A stretch of 22,912 bases of DNA from SZUA-365 sp964635845 (GCA_964635845.1 CAZWNO010000066.1:1-22912); one strand, 5' to 3'; numbered from the stretch's first letter, positions 6,583-13,904 are shown. Program-made: numbers and translations. Notes: generated from the letters alone by a model not told the origin.

Positions 6583-8655
6583 TTATTTCGTGAGAATGAC
6601 AGGTGAATCGGCGAGCGCCGTGCGCGCGAGCAGCGCCGCGCGGAAATCGGGCCAGTCGGAGGGGTCGTACACGCGCTTCTCCATGCGATGCATGGCCGAG
6701 AATCGCAGTGTGTTTCCTTCGAGCGCCATCGTGCTGCGGAAGCTCGCCGCGTCGCCGCTGATCGCGGCGTTCTCCGGCAGGCTCCGCGCGCGCATGCCAG
6801 GAGGAACGCTGATGTTCTCCTCGATCTCCACGAGCCGTGAGCAGCGCTGACGGAAGCCGTACTTCCGCGTCTCCATATTCGTCCGGGTCGAAAGCTCGGG
6901 CGCGTGGAAGGCGTCCTTGAGCACGCCGCTCGCGAGCAGGGGCGTGAAACGCAGCTCGCCGCCGCTGCCGTGCGCGAACGCGGGGATGCGGTATTCGACA
7001 CGCACCCGGTAGGGCGCGCTGAGATCGTACGGATCGGCGATCACCTGCCGCTTCACTTCGGCCAGCGGATAGGCACTGGCAAGCAGGTTGCTGTATGTAT
7101 CGTCGCGGATGGACATGTAGCTTCGCGTGAAGGCGCGGCGGATGAGTCCATCGGACTGTCCCTCGGCCTCGAGTTCCATGACGCCTTCGAGCGTGCCGTC
7201 GGCCGCGAGCGTCGCGGTGTTTTTCATTTTCACGTAGTGGTTTTCGGCCGGAGAAATCGGCGTGCTCATGATGTCCGCTCCGCCCGGAATGCCCATGAGG
7301 AATTCCTGCTGCTGCTCGGCCGACGACCACATCTCCCGTGCGCCGGGAATCCACGTCGGGTCGAGAAGCATCCAGTTGCCGTTCGCGCGCCTGACGACGG
7401 TGACGCTGTGATTGAACTGATCGGCGGGAATGCGCTCGATGCGCGAACCGGCCATGGTCATCGCGGGATAGGATTCGAAGCCCGCCGCGCGCAGCATGGT
7501 CACGAGCATGCCGGCCTTGTCCTTGCATACGCCGCAGCGATCGGAGAAGGTCATCGCGCCCTTGTGCAGCGTGTAGCCCTCGCCCTCGCCCATCGAGATG
7601 CCGGAGTACCGGATCTCTTCCGCCACCCAGTGATTGAGGATGCTGATCCTCTCGAGTTCGTCGCTCACGCCGCGGAGGAGTTCGTCGGTCTTCGCCTGTA
7701 CCTCGGGCGTGACGGCGAAGCTGCCGAAGTCCTCGTTGACTCCGCCGAACCAGGTGGACTTCGCGTACCAGTCCGGCGAGGTCGACACCAGCAGCTTGGG
7801 AGCGACGTCCGACACCGCGACCATGTCGGGCTCGCCCTTGAATGGCGCGATGTCGCGCTTGTACCAGCAGTATGTGACCTTGCCCTCGCGGGTGAACATC
7901 CCGCCTGTGGGATGCAGGTCCTCGTCCGGTGTCGCGCGCTGCGCGGCGGCGGGATTGACGTCCACCTTCAGGCGATGCACGGCCTTCGGATGGAAATGCA
8001 CGTAGGACGACACCTCGCCGTTGTACACTTCATACTGCAGGGGCTTGTTTTCGGGCATGAGGACCCGGAACACTTTTTCCTTCACCGGCACGGAGGACCA
8101 GAACTCCACGATCTCGTAGTAATGCCCCTTCATCGGCGGAACGAAACGGCTGTCGTCGTCCTCGCCCGCGAGCAGCGCATAGGTGAAGCCCTTGCGGAAC
8201 ACGAGGGTTTCCACCGCGTCACCCGGCTCGAGCCAGCCGACAGCGGCCATCTTCTGCCGTGCGCCCCAGTAGATCGAGCGCGCGGGGGCGGCGTAGTCGT
8301 ACATGTCCGCCGGCGCCAGCGTATGCACGCTGCCGTCCTTGCGGTACACCCGCACACGCAGCACCTCCACCGCCGCGGAGAGCGGATCATAGTCGAACGT
8401 GATCGAGCGCAGATCGCGCGCGCCCTTGCCGGTCAGCACCTTCGTAAGCTTGTGCATGCGCACGTAACTGAGACCGGAGTCCATCACGTCCACGTCGGTG
8501 CTGTCATAGAGCACGACGACGTCGGCGCCGGGATAGTCCTTCTCGGATACGGGCCGGCTGAGATGATCGAGATTGCCGTCCTGCTGCGCGCGGAGCGTCG
8601 GCGCGAACATGAAGAGCAATGCCGCGAGGGCAGCGGTGATCCGTCGTTTCATCAT
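6583..8655 (-). CDS. Exported DUF3857 and transglutaminase-domain protein with intact Cys-His-Asp triad
   Basis: A 690-residue protein beginning MMKRRITAALAALLFMFAPT, a signal peptide probably cleaved after TLRA (about residue 23), so it acts in the periplasm or outer envelope. DUF3857 covers about residues 40-300. A transglutaminase core follows with C377 in GVCKDKAG, H416 in FNHSVTV and D432 in LLDPTW, a complete papain-like triad. A C-terminal beta domain follows (about 470-690). Members are common in Bacteroidota and are thought to bind or process peptides or proteins, but no general reaction is established. Start choice: GAGG lies 5 nt before ATG 8655, with a second ATG directly after (8652); an upstream in-frame ATG at 8784 would precede the signal peptide and is rejected. 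It heads an operon with the Cys-less paralogue, EamA transporter and glycosyltransferase. Confidence 0.88.
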   Translation of the reverse strand: MMKRRITAALAALLFMFAPTLRAQQDGNLDHLSRPVSEKDYPGADVVVLYDSTDVDVMDSGLSYVRMHKLTKVLTGKGARDLRSITFDYDPLSAAVEVLRVRVYRKDGSVHTLAPADMYDYAAPARSIYWGARQKMAAVGWLEPGDAVETLVFRKGFTYALLAGEDDDSRFVPPMKGHYYEIVEFWSSVPVKEKVFRVLMPENKPLQYEVYNGEVSSYVHFHPKAVHRLKVDVNPAAAQRATPDEDLHPTGGMFTREGKVTYCWYKRDIAPFKGEPDMVAVSDVAPKLLVSTSPDWYAKSTWFGGVNEDFGSFAVTPEVQAKTDELLRGVSDELERISILNHWVAEEIRYSGISMGEGEGYTLHKGAMTFSDRCGVCKDKAGMLVTMLRAAGFESYPAMTMAGSRIERIPADQFNHSVTVVRRANGNWMLLDPTWIPGAREMWSSAEQQQEFLMGIPGGADIMSTPISPAENHYVKMKNTATLAADGTLEGVMELEAEGQSDGLIRRAFTRSYMSIRDDTYSNLLASAYPLAEVKRQVIADPYDLSAPYRVRVEYRIPAFAHGSGGELRFTPLLASGVLKDAFHAPELSTRTNMETRKYGFRQRCSRLVEIEENISVPPGMRARSLPENAAISGDAASFRSTMALEGNTLRFSAMHRMEKRVYDPSDWPDFRAALLARTALADSPVILTK

Positions 8656-8700
8656 ATCGTCCTCATATGGTCGGAAACAGTGATGATAAAGGGAACCCAA

Positions 8701-8758
8701 ATCTCCCGGCATATGCCGATTATGGAATAATACGGAATTTTCCATTCTGCCGGGAGAT
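8701..8758. promoter_or_regulatory. Large inverted repeat in the leader of the DUF3857 operon
   Basis: Perfect 11-bp arms ATCTCCCGGCA (8701-8711) and TGCCGGGAGAT (8748-8758) enclose 36 bp. A smaller inverted pair sits inside this loop: ATGGAA (8722-8727) and TTCCAT (8740-8745). It lies 46 bp upstream of the DUF3857 start and about 110 bp downstream of rpsD. It could be an RNA leader structure, an operator, or a second terminator of rpsD. No tract of U residues follows either arm. The structure is seen directly; the function is not known. Confidence 0.6.
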
Positions 8759-8815
8759 AGGTCCCGATGCCCGGCGCACATCAAGGTCTCGGGATGACGG
8801 AGTCCATGAAACGAC

Positions 8816-8841
8816 GAACGGCGTCCGTCGGGACGCCGTTC
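8816..8841 (-). terminator. Candidate rpsD terminator hairpin
   Basis: A perfect 11-bp stem, GAACGGCGTCC with GGACGCCGTTC, closes a 4-nt loop 25 bp past the rpsD stop. The following transcript bases on the minus strand read GTCGTTTC, so the U-tract is poor. It is therefore a plausible but non-canonical intrinsic terminator. The position between rpsD and the separately regulated DUF3857 operon supports the call. Confidence 0.6.
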
Positions 8842-8866
8842 GGGAAAATCTGATATGCTCGTGCGT

Positions 8867-9472
8867 TTAGCGGGAATAGTACTCGATCACCAGCGGAAAT
8901 TCGCACACGACCGGAATCTTCTCGCGCTCGGGGGTGGACATCAGGGTGACGGACAGTTCGGGCTTGGAGATCGTGAGATACTCGGGCGGACGCGCGGCCT
9001 TGACCGCATCGTTGAAGCACTCGATCTTGCGGCTCTTCTGGCGCACGGAAATCACGTCGTTGACGCGGACCTGGTAGGAGGGGATATCGACGCGCTTGCC
9101 GTTCACTTCGATGTGTCCATGGGCCACATACTGGCGCGCGGCGAATATCGTACGGGCGAGGCCGCCGCGGTACAGCACGGCATCGAGACGGGTTTCCAGC
9201 ATGATCGCCAGGTTGTCGGACGTGTTCCCGGTCCTGCTCGCGGATTTCTTGTAGTAGTTCAGCATCTGTTTCTCGCTGATGTTGTACTGCCAGCGGAGAC
9301 GCTGCTTTTCAACGAGCTGCTTCTTGTAGTCGGAAATCTTTGCCCGACGATTGCGCGAAAGACCATGGGCACCGGGCGGATGGGGCTTGCGCTCCATGTA
9401 CTTGGATGCCTTGGGAGTGAGCGGGACGCCGAGCTGGCGCGAGAGTTTGACCTTTGGGCCGTTGTACTTCAT
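8867..9472 (-). CDS. rpsD: 30S ribosomal protein S4
   Basis: A 201-residue primary 16S rRNA-binding protein that nucleates assembly of the 30S body. The sequence follows the S4 pattern throughout: GPKVKLSRQLGVPL at the N-terminus, RKPHPPGAHG (28-37), KQLVEKQRLRWQYNISEKQ (51-69), and then the S4 RNA-binding domain with LETRLDAVLYRGGLA (92-106) and HGHIEVNGKRVDIPSY (118-133). The N-terminal zinc cysteines of some S4 proteins are absent (C-minus form). The gene stands alone. The usual partners of the alpha operon (rpsM, rpsK, rpoA, rplQ) are not beside it, so it is either a relocated single copy or a second S4 gene. A GGAG site lies 9 nt before the ATG. It is followed by a hairpin. Confidence 0.96.
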   Translation of the reverse strand: MKYNGPKVKLSRQLGVPLTPKASKYMERKPHPPGAHGLSRNRRAKISDYKKQLVEKQRLRWQYNISEKQMLNYYKKSASRTGNTSDNLAIMLETRLDAVLYRGGLARTIFAARQYVAHGHIEVNGKRVDIPSYQVRVNDVISVRQKSRKIECFNDAVKAARPPEYLTISKPELSVTLMSTPEREKIPVVCEFPLVIEYYSR

Positions 9473-9531
9473 ACTGTCATGCTCCGTGGACCTTTATTCC
9501 TTGATATCCTCTGTTCAACATATGTGTTCGC

Positions 9532-9560
9532 TTGACTGTAGCCTCAAACGGGCGTAGTTT
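9532..9560 (+). promoter_or_regulatory. Weak candidate promoter for the DUF4870 gene
   Basis: TTGACT (9532-9537) and TAGTTT (9555-9560) are separated by 17 bp, about 68 bp upstream of the DUF4870 start and within the divergent gap shared with rpsD. The -35 match is good and the -10 match is poor. An imperfect inverted pair (ACGGGC with GCCCCCGT, around 9548-9568) overlaps it. This is low-confidence pattern matching only. Confidence 0.25.
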
Positions 9561-9627
9561 GCCCCCGTTGAGGGCATCGGTAAATATACCATCACCATAT
9601 CAAATTTCAAAATCCGGAGGCTGCGCG

Positions 9628-10068
9628 ATGTCCAGTGTCGAAGAACCCACCCTGTCGGAGCACGAACTCTACAAGCGGCAGCAGGATGAGCGCGGGTGGG
9701 CCATGTCCTGCCATATCGCCGTCCTCGCCGCCTTCATTTTTCCGTTCGGCCATATCATCGGTCCGCTCGTTGTCTGGCTGGCGAAAAAGGAACAGTGCCC
9801 GCTTGTGGACGACCAGGGCAAGGAGTCGGTGAACTTCCAGATCACCATGACGATCTTTGCCGTCATCCTGCTGATCGTGCTCGTCGCAAGTCTGCTCTCT
9901 TTCGTCGCCGGAGATTATGACGCGGAGTTCCCGGTTTCACTCCTCCTCTCGATCGCCGCGATGCTGCTGCTCGGAATTATCAACCTGGTTCTGATCGTCA
10001 TCGCCGCCGTCCGCAGCTACCACGGCGAGAAGTACCGCTACCCGCTCTCCATTCGCTTCATCTCGTAA
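9628..10068 (+). CDS. DUF4870-type small membrane protein
   Basis: A 146-residue protein with a soluble N-terminus (1-25) and three or four hydrophobic segments (about 28-51, 72-95, 102-129). The central GPLVVWLAKKE and DDQGKESVNFQIT block (46-73) is the hallmark of DUF4870 (Tic20-like) proteins, whose function is unknown. The start is set by GGAGG at 9616-9620, 7 nt before ATG; an in-frame upstream start at 9532 lacks such a site. It is divergent from rpsD. The TAA stop is followed immediately by a 21-bp tandem array, so the 3' untranslated region is highly repetitive. It is separated from the tryptophan cluster by that array and a candidate promoter and is probably a separate unit. Confidence 0.85.
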   Translation: MSSVEEPTLSEHELYKRQQDERGWAMSCHIAVLAAFIFPFGHIIGPLVVWLAKKEQCPLVDDQGKESVNFQITMTIFAVILLIVLVASLLSFVAGDYDAEFPVSLLLSIAAMLLLGIINLVLIVIAAVRSYHGEKYRYPLSIRFIS

Positions 10069-10182
10069 GAGACTCCGTCCGTTGGGCGGGAGACTCCGTC
10101 CGTTGGGCGGGAGACTCCGTCCGTTGGGCGGGAGACTCGGTCCGTTGGGCGGGAGACTCGGTCCGTTGGGCGGGAGACTCGG
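10069..10182. repeat. 21-bp tandem array (five units plus a partial sixth)
   Basis: Units begin at 10069, 10090, 10111, 10132 and 10153, with a 9-bp partial copy at 10174. The unit is GAGACTCCGTCCGTTGGGCGG; units 1-3 have C at position 8 and the rest have G. Each plus-strand transcript unit of the first type can fold CCGUCC-GUU-GGGCGG (six pairs including one U-G). The array starts directly after the DUF4870 stop. The spacing has no unique spacers, so it is not a CRISPR. The opposite strand reads as a seven-residue peptide repeat (AQRTESP) in an open frame, which I regard as incidental. Confidence 0.88.
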
Positions 10183-10185
10183 CGC

Positions 10186-10233
10186 TTTGCGAATTCGGAC
10201 ATGACGTGTATTTTATCATGTTGGAATTCATGA
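10186..10233 (+). promoter_or_regulatory. Candidate Bacteroidota-type promoter and operator of the tryptophan catabolic cluster
   Basis: TTTG (10186-10189), a 19-bp spacer and TATTTTAT (10209-10216) approximate the -33 TTTG and -7 TAnnTTTG promoter of Bacteroidota. They lie in an AT-richer island about 85 bp upstream of the first cluster gene. A small inverted pair, TCATG (10216-10220) with CATGA (10229-10233), overlaps the expected transcription start and could be an operator. A second pair, CGGACA (10196-10201) with TGTCCG (10239-10244), flanks it. No regulator gene is adjacent. This is inferred from pattern and position only. Confidence 0.35.
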
Positions 10234-10299
10234 CATGGTGTCCGGCCTGATGATCCGCACGAGCGACCGAGGGCCGTGATTTCCGGGTGGAGTATCCCG

Positions 10300-11742
10300 A
10301 TGATGTATATCCGTAATTACATAGACGGCGCATTGACCGACGCGTTGACGGGCGCATGGCTGCCGGTGCGGGAACCGGCGACCGGCGGCGTGTACGCGAT
10401 GGCGGCGGAGTCCGCGGGAGCGGATGTCGACGCCGCGGCCGAGGCCGCGCACAGGTCGTTCCCGGGCTGGAGCGCCACACCCGCCGAGGAGCGCTCACGG
10501 GTGCTCCGGCGCGTGGCGGATCTGATCGAGTCCCGCCTCGAGGAATTCGCGCAGGCCGAGTCACGCGACAGCGGCAAGCCCGTGTGGCTGGCCTGCGAGC
10601 TGGACATCCCGCGCGCGGCGAGGAATTTCCGCTTTTTCGCGACCGCCATACTCCACAGCTCCACGGACGCGCATCAGACCGACGGCGAGGCACTGAACTA
10701 CACCCTGCGACAGCCCGTCGGGGTGGCAGGCTGCATCTCCCCGTGGAATCTTCCGCTCTATCTCTTCACCTGGAAGATCGCGCCGGCGCTCGCCGCGGGG
10801 AATTGCGTCGTCGCGAAGCCCTCGGAAATCACGCCCTGCACGGCATTCATGCTTTCCGAAGTCTGCATCGAGGCGGGACTCCCCGCCGGGGTGCTCAACA
10901 TCGTGCATGGACTCGGCAGCGCCGTCGGAGCGGCGATTACAGCACATCCCGCCATCCCGGCGATTTCATTCACCGGAGGCACCGCCACCGGCGCGGAGAT
11001 CGCGCGCACCGCGGCTCCGATGTTCAAGAAGCTTTCGCTCGAACTCGGCGGGAAGAATCCCACGCTGATCTTTGCCGACTGCGATTTCGACGATACGCTG
11101 AACACCGTGCTGCGCTCGGCGTTCTCGAACCAGGGTGAAATCTGCCTCTGCGGCTCGCGCATCTTCGTCGAGCGCGCGCTCTACACGCGATTCCGCGACG
11201 CCTTCGTCGAGCGCGTCCGCGCGCTCACGGTCGGCGATCCGTTCGACGACGCGACCGCGCTCGGTGCGCTGGTCTCGCGGCAGCACATGGAGAAGGTGCT
11301 CTCGTACATCGCCCTCGCGCGCGAGGAAGGCGGCACGGTGCTCTGCGGCGGCGAGCGGCTGCGGCTCGAAGGGCGCTGCGAGGACGGCTGGTTCGTCTCC
11401 CCGGCCGTGATCGAAGGATTGTCTTTCTCCTGCCGCACGAACCAGGAGGAGATCTTTGGTCCCGTGGTCACGCTCACGCCCTTCGACTCGGAGGAGGAGG
11501 CGCTCGCGATGGCGAACTCCACGCCGTACGGCCTCGCGGCGTCGGTCTGGACCGGCGACCTTCGGAAGGCGCATCGGACGGCGGCCGGCATCCAGGCGGG
11601 CATCGTCTGGATCAACTGCTGGATGCTGCGCGATCTGCGTACGCCCTTCGGCGGCGTCAAGCAGTCGGGCGTCGGACGCGAAGGCGGCTGGGAAGCCCTG
11701 CGCTTCTTCACCGAGGCGAAAAACGTCTGCGTCAAACTCTAG
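10300..11742 (+). CDS. nbaE: 2-Aminomuconic/2-hydroxymuconic semialdehyde dehydrogenase (ALDH family)
   Basis: A 480-residue NAD-dependent aldehyde dehydrogenase. It oxidises 2-aminomuconate-6-semialdehyde, the product of ACMS decarboxylase, to 2-aminomuconate. Catalytic residues are visible: N150 in SPWNLP, K173 in KPSE, E248 in LELGGKN and nucleophile C282 in NQGEICLC. R444 in the WMLRDLRTPFGG segment has the spacing from the nucleophile expected for the substrate-binding Arg464 of the Pseudomonas enzyme. The QGEICLCGSRI form is typical of the aminomuconate/hydroxymuconate semialdehyde group rather than betaine aldehyde dehydrogenases. The start at 10300 has GGAG 7 nt upstream; the next codon is also ATG. 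It is the first gene of the cluster and 66 bp ahead of the RidA-type deaminase. Substrate assignment rests on both residues and neighbours. Confidence 0.93.
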   Translation: MMYIRNYIDGALTDALTGAWLPVREPATGGVYAMAAESAGADVDAAAEAAHRSFPGWSATPAEERSRVLRRVADLIESRLEEFAQAESRDSGKPVWLACELDIPRAARNFRFFATAILHSSTDAHQTDGEALNYTLRQPVGVAGCISPWNLPLYLFTWKIAPALAAGNCVVAKPSEITPCTAFMLSEVCIEAGLPAGVLNIVHGLGSAVGAAITAHPAIPAISFTGGTATGAEIARTAAPMFKKLSLELGGKNPTLIFADCDFDDTLNTVLRSAFSNQGEICLCGSRIFVERALYTRFRDAFVERVRALTVGDPFDDATALGALVSRQHMEKVLSYIALAREEGGTVLCGGERLRLEGRCEDGWFVSPAVIEGLSFSCRTNQEEIFGPVVTLTPFDSEEEALAMANSTPYGLAASVWTGDLRKAHRTAAGIQAGIVWINCWMLRDLRTPFGGVKQSGVGREGGWEALRFFTEAKNVCVKL

Positions 11743-11808
11743 CGCTCCGACGGCGGGGCGCATTCCAATTCACCGGATAATGACACCTGCAATGCGGAAA
11801 TATCGGCC

Positions 11809-12231
11809 ATGAGCAGCGACCACGGCAGCATCGAATCGACGCGGGCCCCGGAACCCGTCGGAAGGTATCCCCACGCGCGACGCGCGGGCAACCTGCTGTT
11901 TCTCTCCGGCGTCGGTCCGCGTCAGCGCGGCAGCGCCGCCATTCCCGGGGTAACGCTCGATGAGCGGGGCAATATCGTCGACCACGACATCGAGGCGCAG
12001 TGTCACGCGGTGTTCCGCAACGTGCGCATGATACTCGAGGAAGCAGGGTCGGACTGGAACCGGCTGATCGACGTCACCGTGTTCCTCACCGACATGGAGC
12101 GCGACTTCGCCGCATTCAACCGGATTTATGCGGAGTACTTCACGGAGAATCAGCCCTGCCGGACGACGGTGGAAATCAACGCACTGCCGACGCCCATCGC
12201 CATCGAACTCAAATGCATCGCCACAATCTGA
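11809..12231 (+). CDS. nbaF: RidA-family 2-aminomuconate deaminase
   Basis: A 140-residue YjgF/YER057c/UK114 protein. In kynurenine-degrading Pseudomonas a protein of this family (NbaF/AmnD) hydrolyses 2-aminomuconate to 2-oxo-3-hexenedioate (4-oxalocrotonate) and ammonia. The position between the semialdehyde dehydrogenase and hydroxyanthranilate dioxygenase genes strongly suggests the same reaction here. Family marks are FLSGVGPR (31-38), VTVFLTDM (89-96) and PCRTTVEINALP (116-127). R118 is the equivalent of RidA Arg105, which holds the substrate carboxylate, and E133 in AIELKCIA occupies the conserved acidic position. RidA proteins are usually homotrimers with sites between subunits. A general imine-hydrolysing RidA role is the alternative, but the cluster makes it less likely. 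The ribosome site is weak. Confidence 0.87.
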   Translation: MSSDHGSIESTRAPEPVGRYPHARRAGNLLFLSGVGPRQRGSAAIPGVTLDERGNIVDHDIEAQCHAVFRNVRMILEEAGSDWNRLIDVTVFLTDMERDFAAFNRIYAEYFTENQPCRTTVEINALPTPIAIELKCIATI

Positions 12232-12244
12232 GAAAGGGACGGAC

Positions 12245-12769
12245 ATGTATTCCCTGCAAGGCATCAACTTCCGCGAATGGATCGACGAGCACCGGCACCT
12301 GCTCAAGCCGCCTGTCGGCAACCAGCAGGTGTTCGAGGATGCCGAGTTCATCATCATGGTCGTGGGCGGTCCGAACGCGCGAAAGGACTATCATTACGAC
12401 GAAGGCGAGGAGTTCTTCTACCAGCTCGAGGGCGACATCACGCTGATGGTGATGGACGGCGGCACCCCGCGCGACATCACGATCCGCGAGGGAGAGATCT
12501 ACCTGCTGCCCGCCCGTGTGCCGCATTCCCCGCAGCGTCCGGCGAACACTGTCGGACTCGTCATCGAACGCAGGCGGCGCGAAGGCGAGCTCGACGGCTG
12601 CATCTGGTATTGCGAATCCTGCGGTGCAAAGCTGCACGAGGAGTTCTTCCCCCTCGGCAACATCGTCACACAGCTGCCGGAGATCATGAGCACGTTCTAC
12701 GCATCGGAGGAGAAACGCCGCTGCCGGAAATGCGGCACGGTGATGGAGCCGCCGGTTCCCGCGTCCTGA
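12245..12769 (+). CDS. nbaC: 3-Hydroxyanthranilate 3,4-dioxygenase
   Basis: A 174-residue cupin that opens the ring of 3-hydroxyanthranilate with O2 to give 2-amino-3-carboxymuconate semialdehyde (ACMS). The Fe(II) ligands are H50 and E56 in DYHYDEGEE and H94 in VPHSPQRP. Substrate residues R46, R98 and E109 are present. The C-terminal rubredoxin-like second iron site is complete: C123 and C126 in YCESCG, C160 and C163 in CRKCG. These positions run one or two residues behind those of the well-studied Cupriavidus enzyme, so it is a full-length bacterial-type HAO. ATG 12245 follows the deaminase stop by 13 bp with AAGGGA just upstream. The decarboxylase that consumes unstable ACMS is the next gene; close coupling would limit spontaneous cyclisation to quinolinate. 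Confidence 0.96.
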   Translation: MYSLQGINFREWIDEHRHLLKPPVGNQQVFEDAEFIIMVVGGPNARKDYHYDEGEEFFYQLEGDITLMVMDGGTPRDITIREGEIYLLPARVPHSPQRPANTVGLVIERRRREGELDGCIWYCESCGAKLHEEFFPLGNIVTQLPEIMSTFYASEEKRRCRKCGTVMEPPVPAS

Positions 12770-12791
12770 ATTCCACACTCGAGAATCATCG

Positions 12792-13808
12792 ATGTTCAAG
12801 GTAGACGTCCACACGCACATCCTTCCCCCCCGCTGGCCCGATCTGGATCAGCGCTACGGCTACAGCGGCTTTCCGACATTCGAGCCGCAGCCGGACGGCA
12901 GCGCGGCGATGATCGTCGACTGCAAGCACTTCCGCACATTCCAGCCGAATTCCTGGGATCCCGCCCGCCGCCTCGCCGACTGCGATCGCGACGGCGTGCA
13001 GGTGCAGGTGCTGTCCACCGTGCCGGTCATGTTCAGTTACTGGGCCAAGGCCGAGGACGCGCTGGATTTCTCCCGCATCCTCAACGATCACATCGCCGCC
13101 ACGGTCGCCTCCGATCCCCGGCGCTTCGTCGGGCTTGCGACGGTGCCGATGCAGTCGCCCGAACTCGCGATACTCGAGCTCGAGCGCGCCGTGAAGGAAC
13201 TTGATCTCGCGGGAGTGGAGATCGGCACGCATGTCAACGAGTGGAATCTGAGCGAGCCGGAGCTGTTCCCCTTTTTTCAGGCGGCCGAGGAACTGGGCGC
13301 CGCGGTGTTCGTGCATCCCTGGGACATGATGGGCAGCGACCGCATGCGCCGCTACTGGCTGCCCTGGCTCGTCGGCATGCCCGCGGAGACCTCACTGGCG
13401 GTGTGCTCGATGATCTTCGGCGGCGTGCTGGAACGCCTGCCCCGATTGCGCGTCAACTTCGCGCACGGCGGCGGATCCTTCCCCGCCACCATCGGCCGCA
13501 TCGAGCACGGCTTCACCGTGCGGCCTGATCTCGTCGCCGTGGACAACGCGGTCAATCCGCGGGCGTATCTCGGACGATTCTATCTTGATTCCCTCGTGCA
13601 CGATCCGGTGATGCTGCGCTATATCGTCGATCTCGTCGGCGAGAACCGCGTGACGCTCGGATCGGACTACCCTTTCCCGCTCGGGGAGCACAGGCCGGGG
13701 ACGCTCATCGAGTCCATCGACGTGTTTCCCGACCATGTCAAACGCATGCTGCTCGCGGAGAACGCGATGGAATGGCTCGGTCTCGACATCACGCGGTTTC
13801 ATCCATGA
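12792..13808 (+). CDS. nbaD: 2-Amino-3-carboxymuconate-6-semialdehyde decarboxylase (ACMSD)
   Basis: A 338-residue amidohydrolase-superfamily decarboxylase that converts ACMS to 2-aminomuconate-6-semialdehyde and CO2, diverting it from quinolinate and NAD synthesis. The zinc ligands are H7 and H9 (VDVHTHILP), H175 (FVHPWDM), H225 (NFAHGGG) and D292 (LGSDYPFPLGE). R48 in CKHFRTF corresponds to the substrate-binding Arg51 of the Pseudomonas enzyme. The length matches the family (about 335). It starts 22 bp after the dioxygenase stop with only a weak ribosome site. Its stop TGA (13806-13808) overlaps an ATG at 13805, which opens a chain of tiny ORFs leading to the formamidase gene. The enzyme is cytoplasmic and normally dimeric. 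Confidence 0.96.
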   Translation: MFKVDVHTHILPPRWPDLDQRYGYSGFPTFEPQPDGSAAMIVDCKHFRTFQPNSWDPARRLADCDRDGVQVQVLSTVPVMFSYWAKAEDALDFSRILNDHIAATVASDPRRFVGLATVPMQSPELAILELERAVKELDLAGVEIGTHVNEWNLSEPELFPFFQAAEELGAAVFVHPWDMMGSDRMRRYWLPWLVGMPAETSLAVCSMIFGGVLERLPRLRVNFAHGGGSFPATIGRIEHGFTVRPDLVAVDNAVNPRAYLGRFYLDSLVHDPVMLRYIVDLVGENRVTLGSDYPFPLGEHRPGTLIESIDVFPDHVKRMLLAENAMEWLGLDITRFHP

Positions 13809-13904
13809 ACGCGGGACATCAGTCATGATCGCGCGCATCGCCATAGTCATCGGGCGGCAGTCATGATCGCGCGCATCGCCAAAGTCACCGGACATCAATC
13901 ATGA
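13805..13904 (+). repeat. 38-bp start-region repeat forming a chain of ATGA-linked mini-ORFs
   Basis: A 38-bp unit holding CAGTCATGATCGCGCGCATCGC occurs with ATGs at 13825, 13863 and 13901, the last being the formamidase start. Reading from the ATG that overlaps the ACMSD stop (13805) gives MNAGHQS and a TGA overlapping ATG 13825. That ATG gives MIARIAIVIGRQS and a TGA overlapping ATG 13863. That gives MIARIAKVTGHQS and a TGA overlapping ATG 13901. All four junctions are ATGA. The two 13-residue peptides resemble the formamidase N-terminus MIARVAIDG. Translation by termination and re-initiation could pass along the chain; slippage duplication of the gene start is the simple origin. Confidence 0.85.

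Noticed and set aside
6569..7528. 320-residue N-terminal extension of the second DUF3857 protein
   Set aside because: It is out of frame with and overlaps the first DUF3857 gene, is arginine/histidine-rich, and precedes a clear signal peptide with a strong ribosome site at 6568.
6904..8730. 608-residue plus-strand ORF
   Set aside because: Antisense shadow of the DUF3857 gene, caused by high GC. It has no recognisable motif and is His/Arg-rich.
9473..9600. S4 autoregulatory leader structure
   Set aside because: Only an imperfect short inverted pair is seen (around 9548-9568). There is no pseudoknot or similarity to known S4 leaders that I can support.
10069..10182. Possible CRISPR array
   Set aside because: The units are directly abutting with no unique spacers, and no cas genes are present.
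10058..10693. 211-residue minus-strand ORF with AQRTESP repeats
   Set aside because: It covers the 21-bp array and is antisense to the well-supported semialdehyde dehydrogenase. Its composition is arginine-rich shadow sequence.
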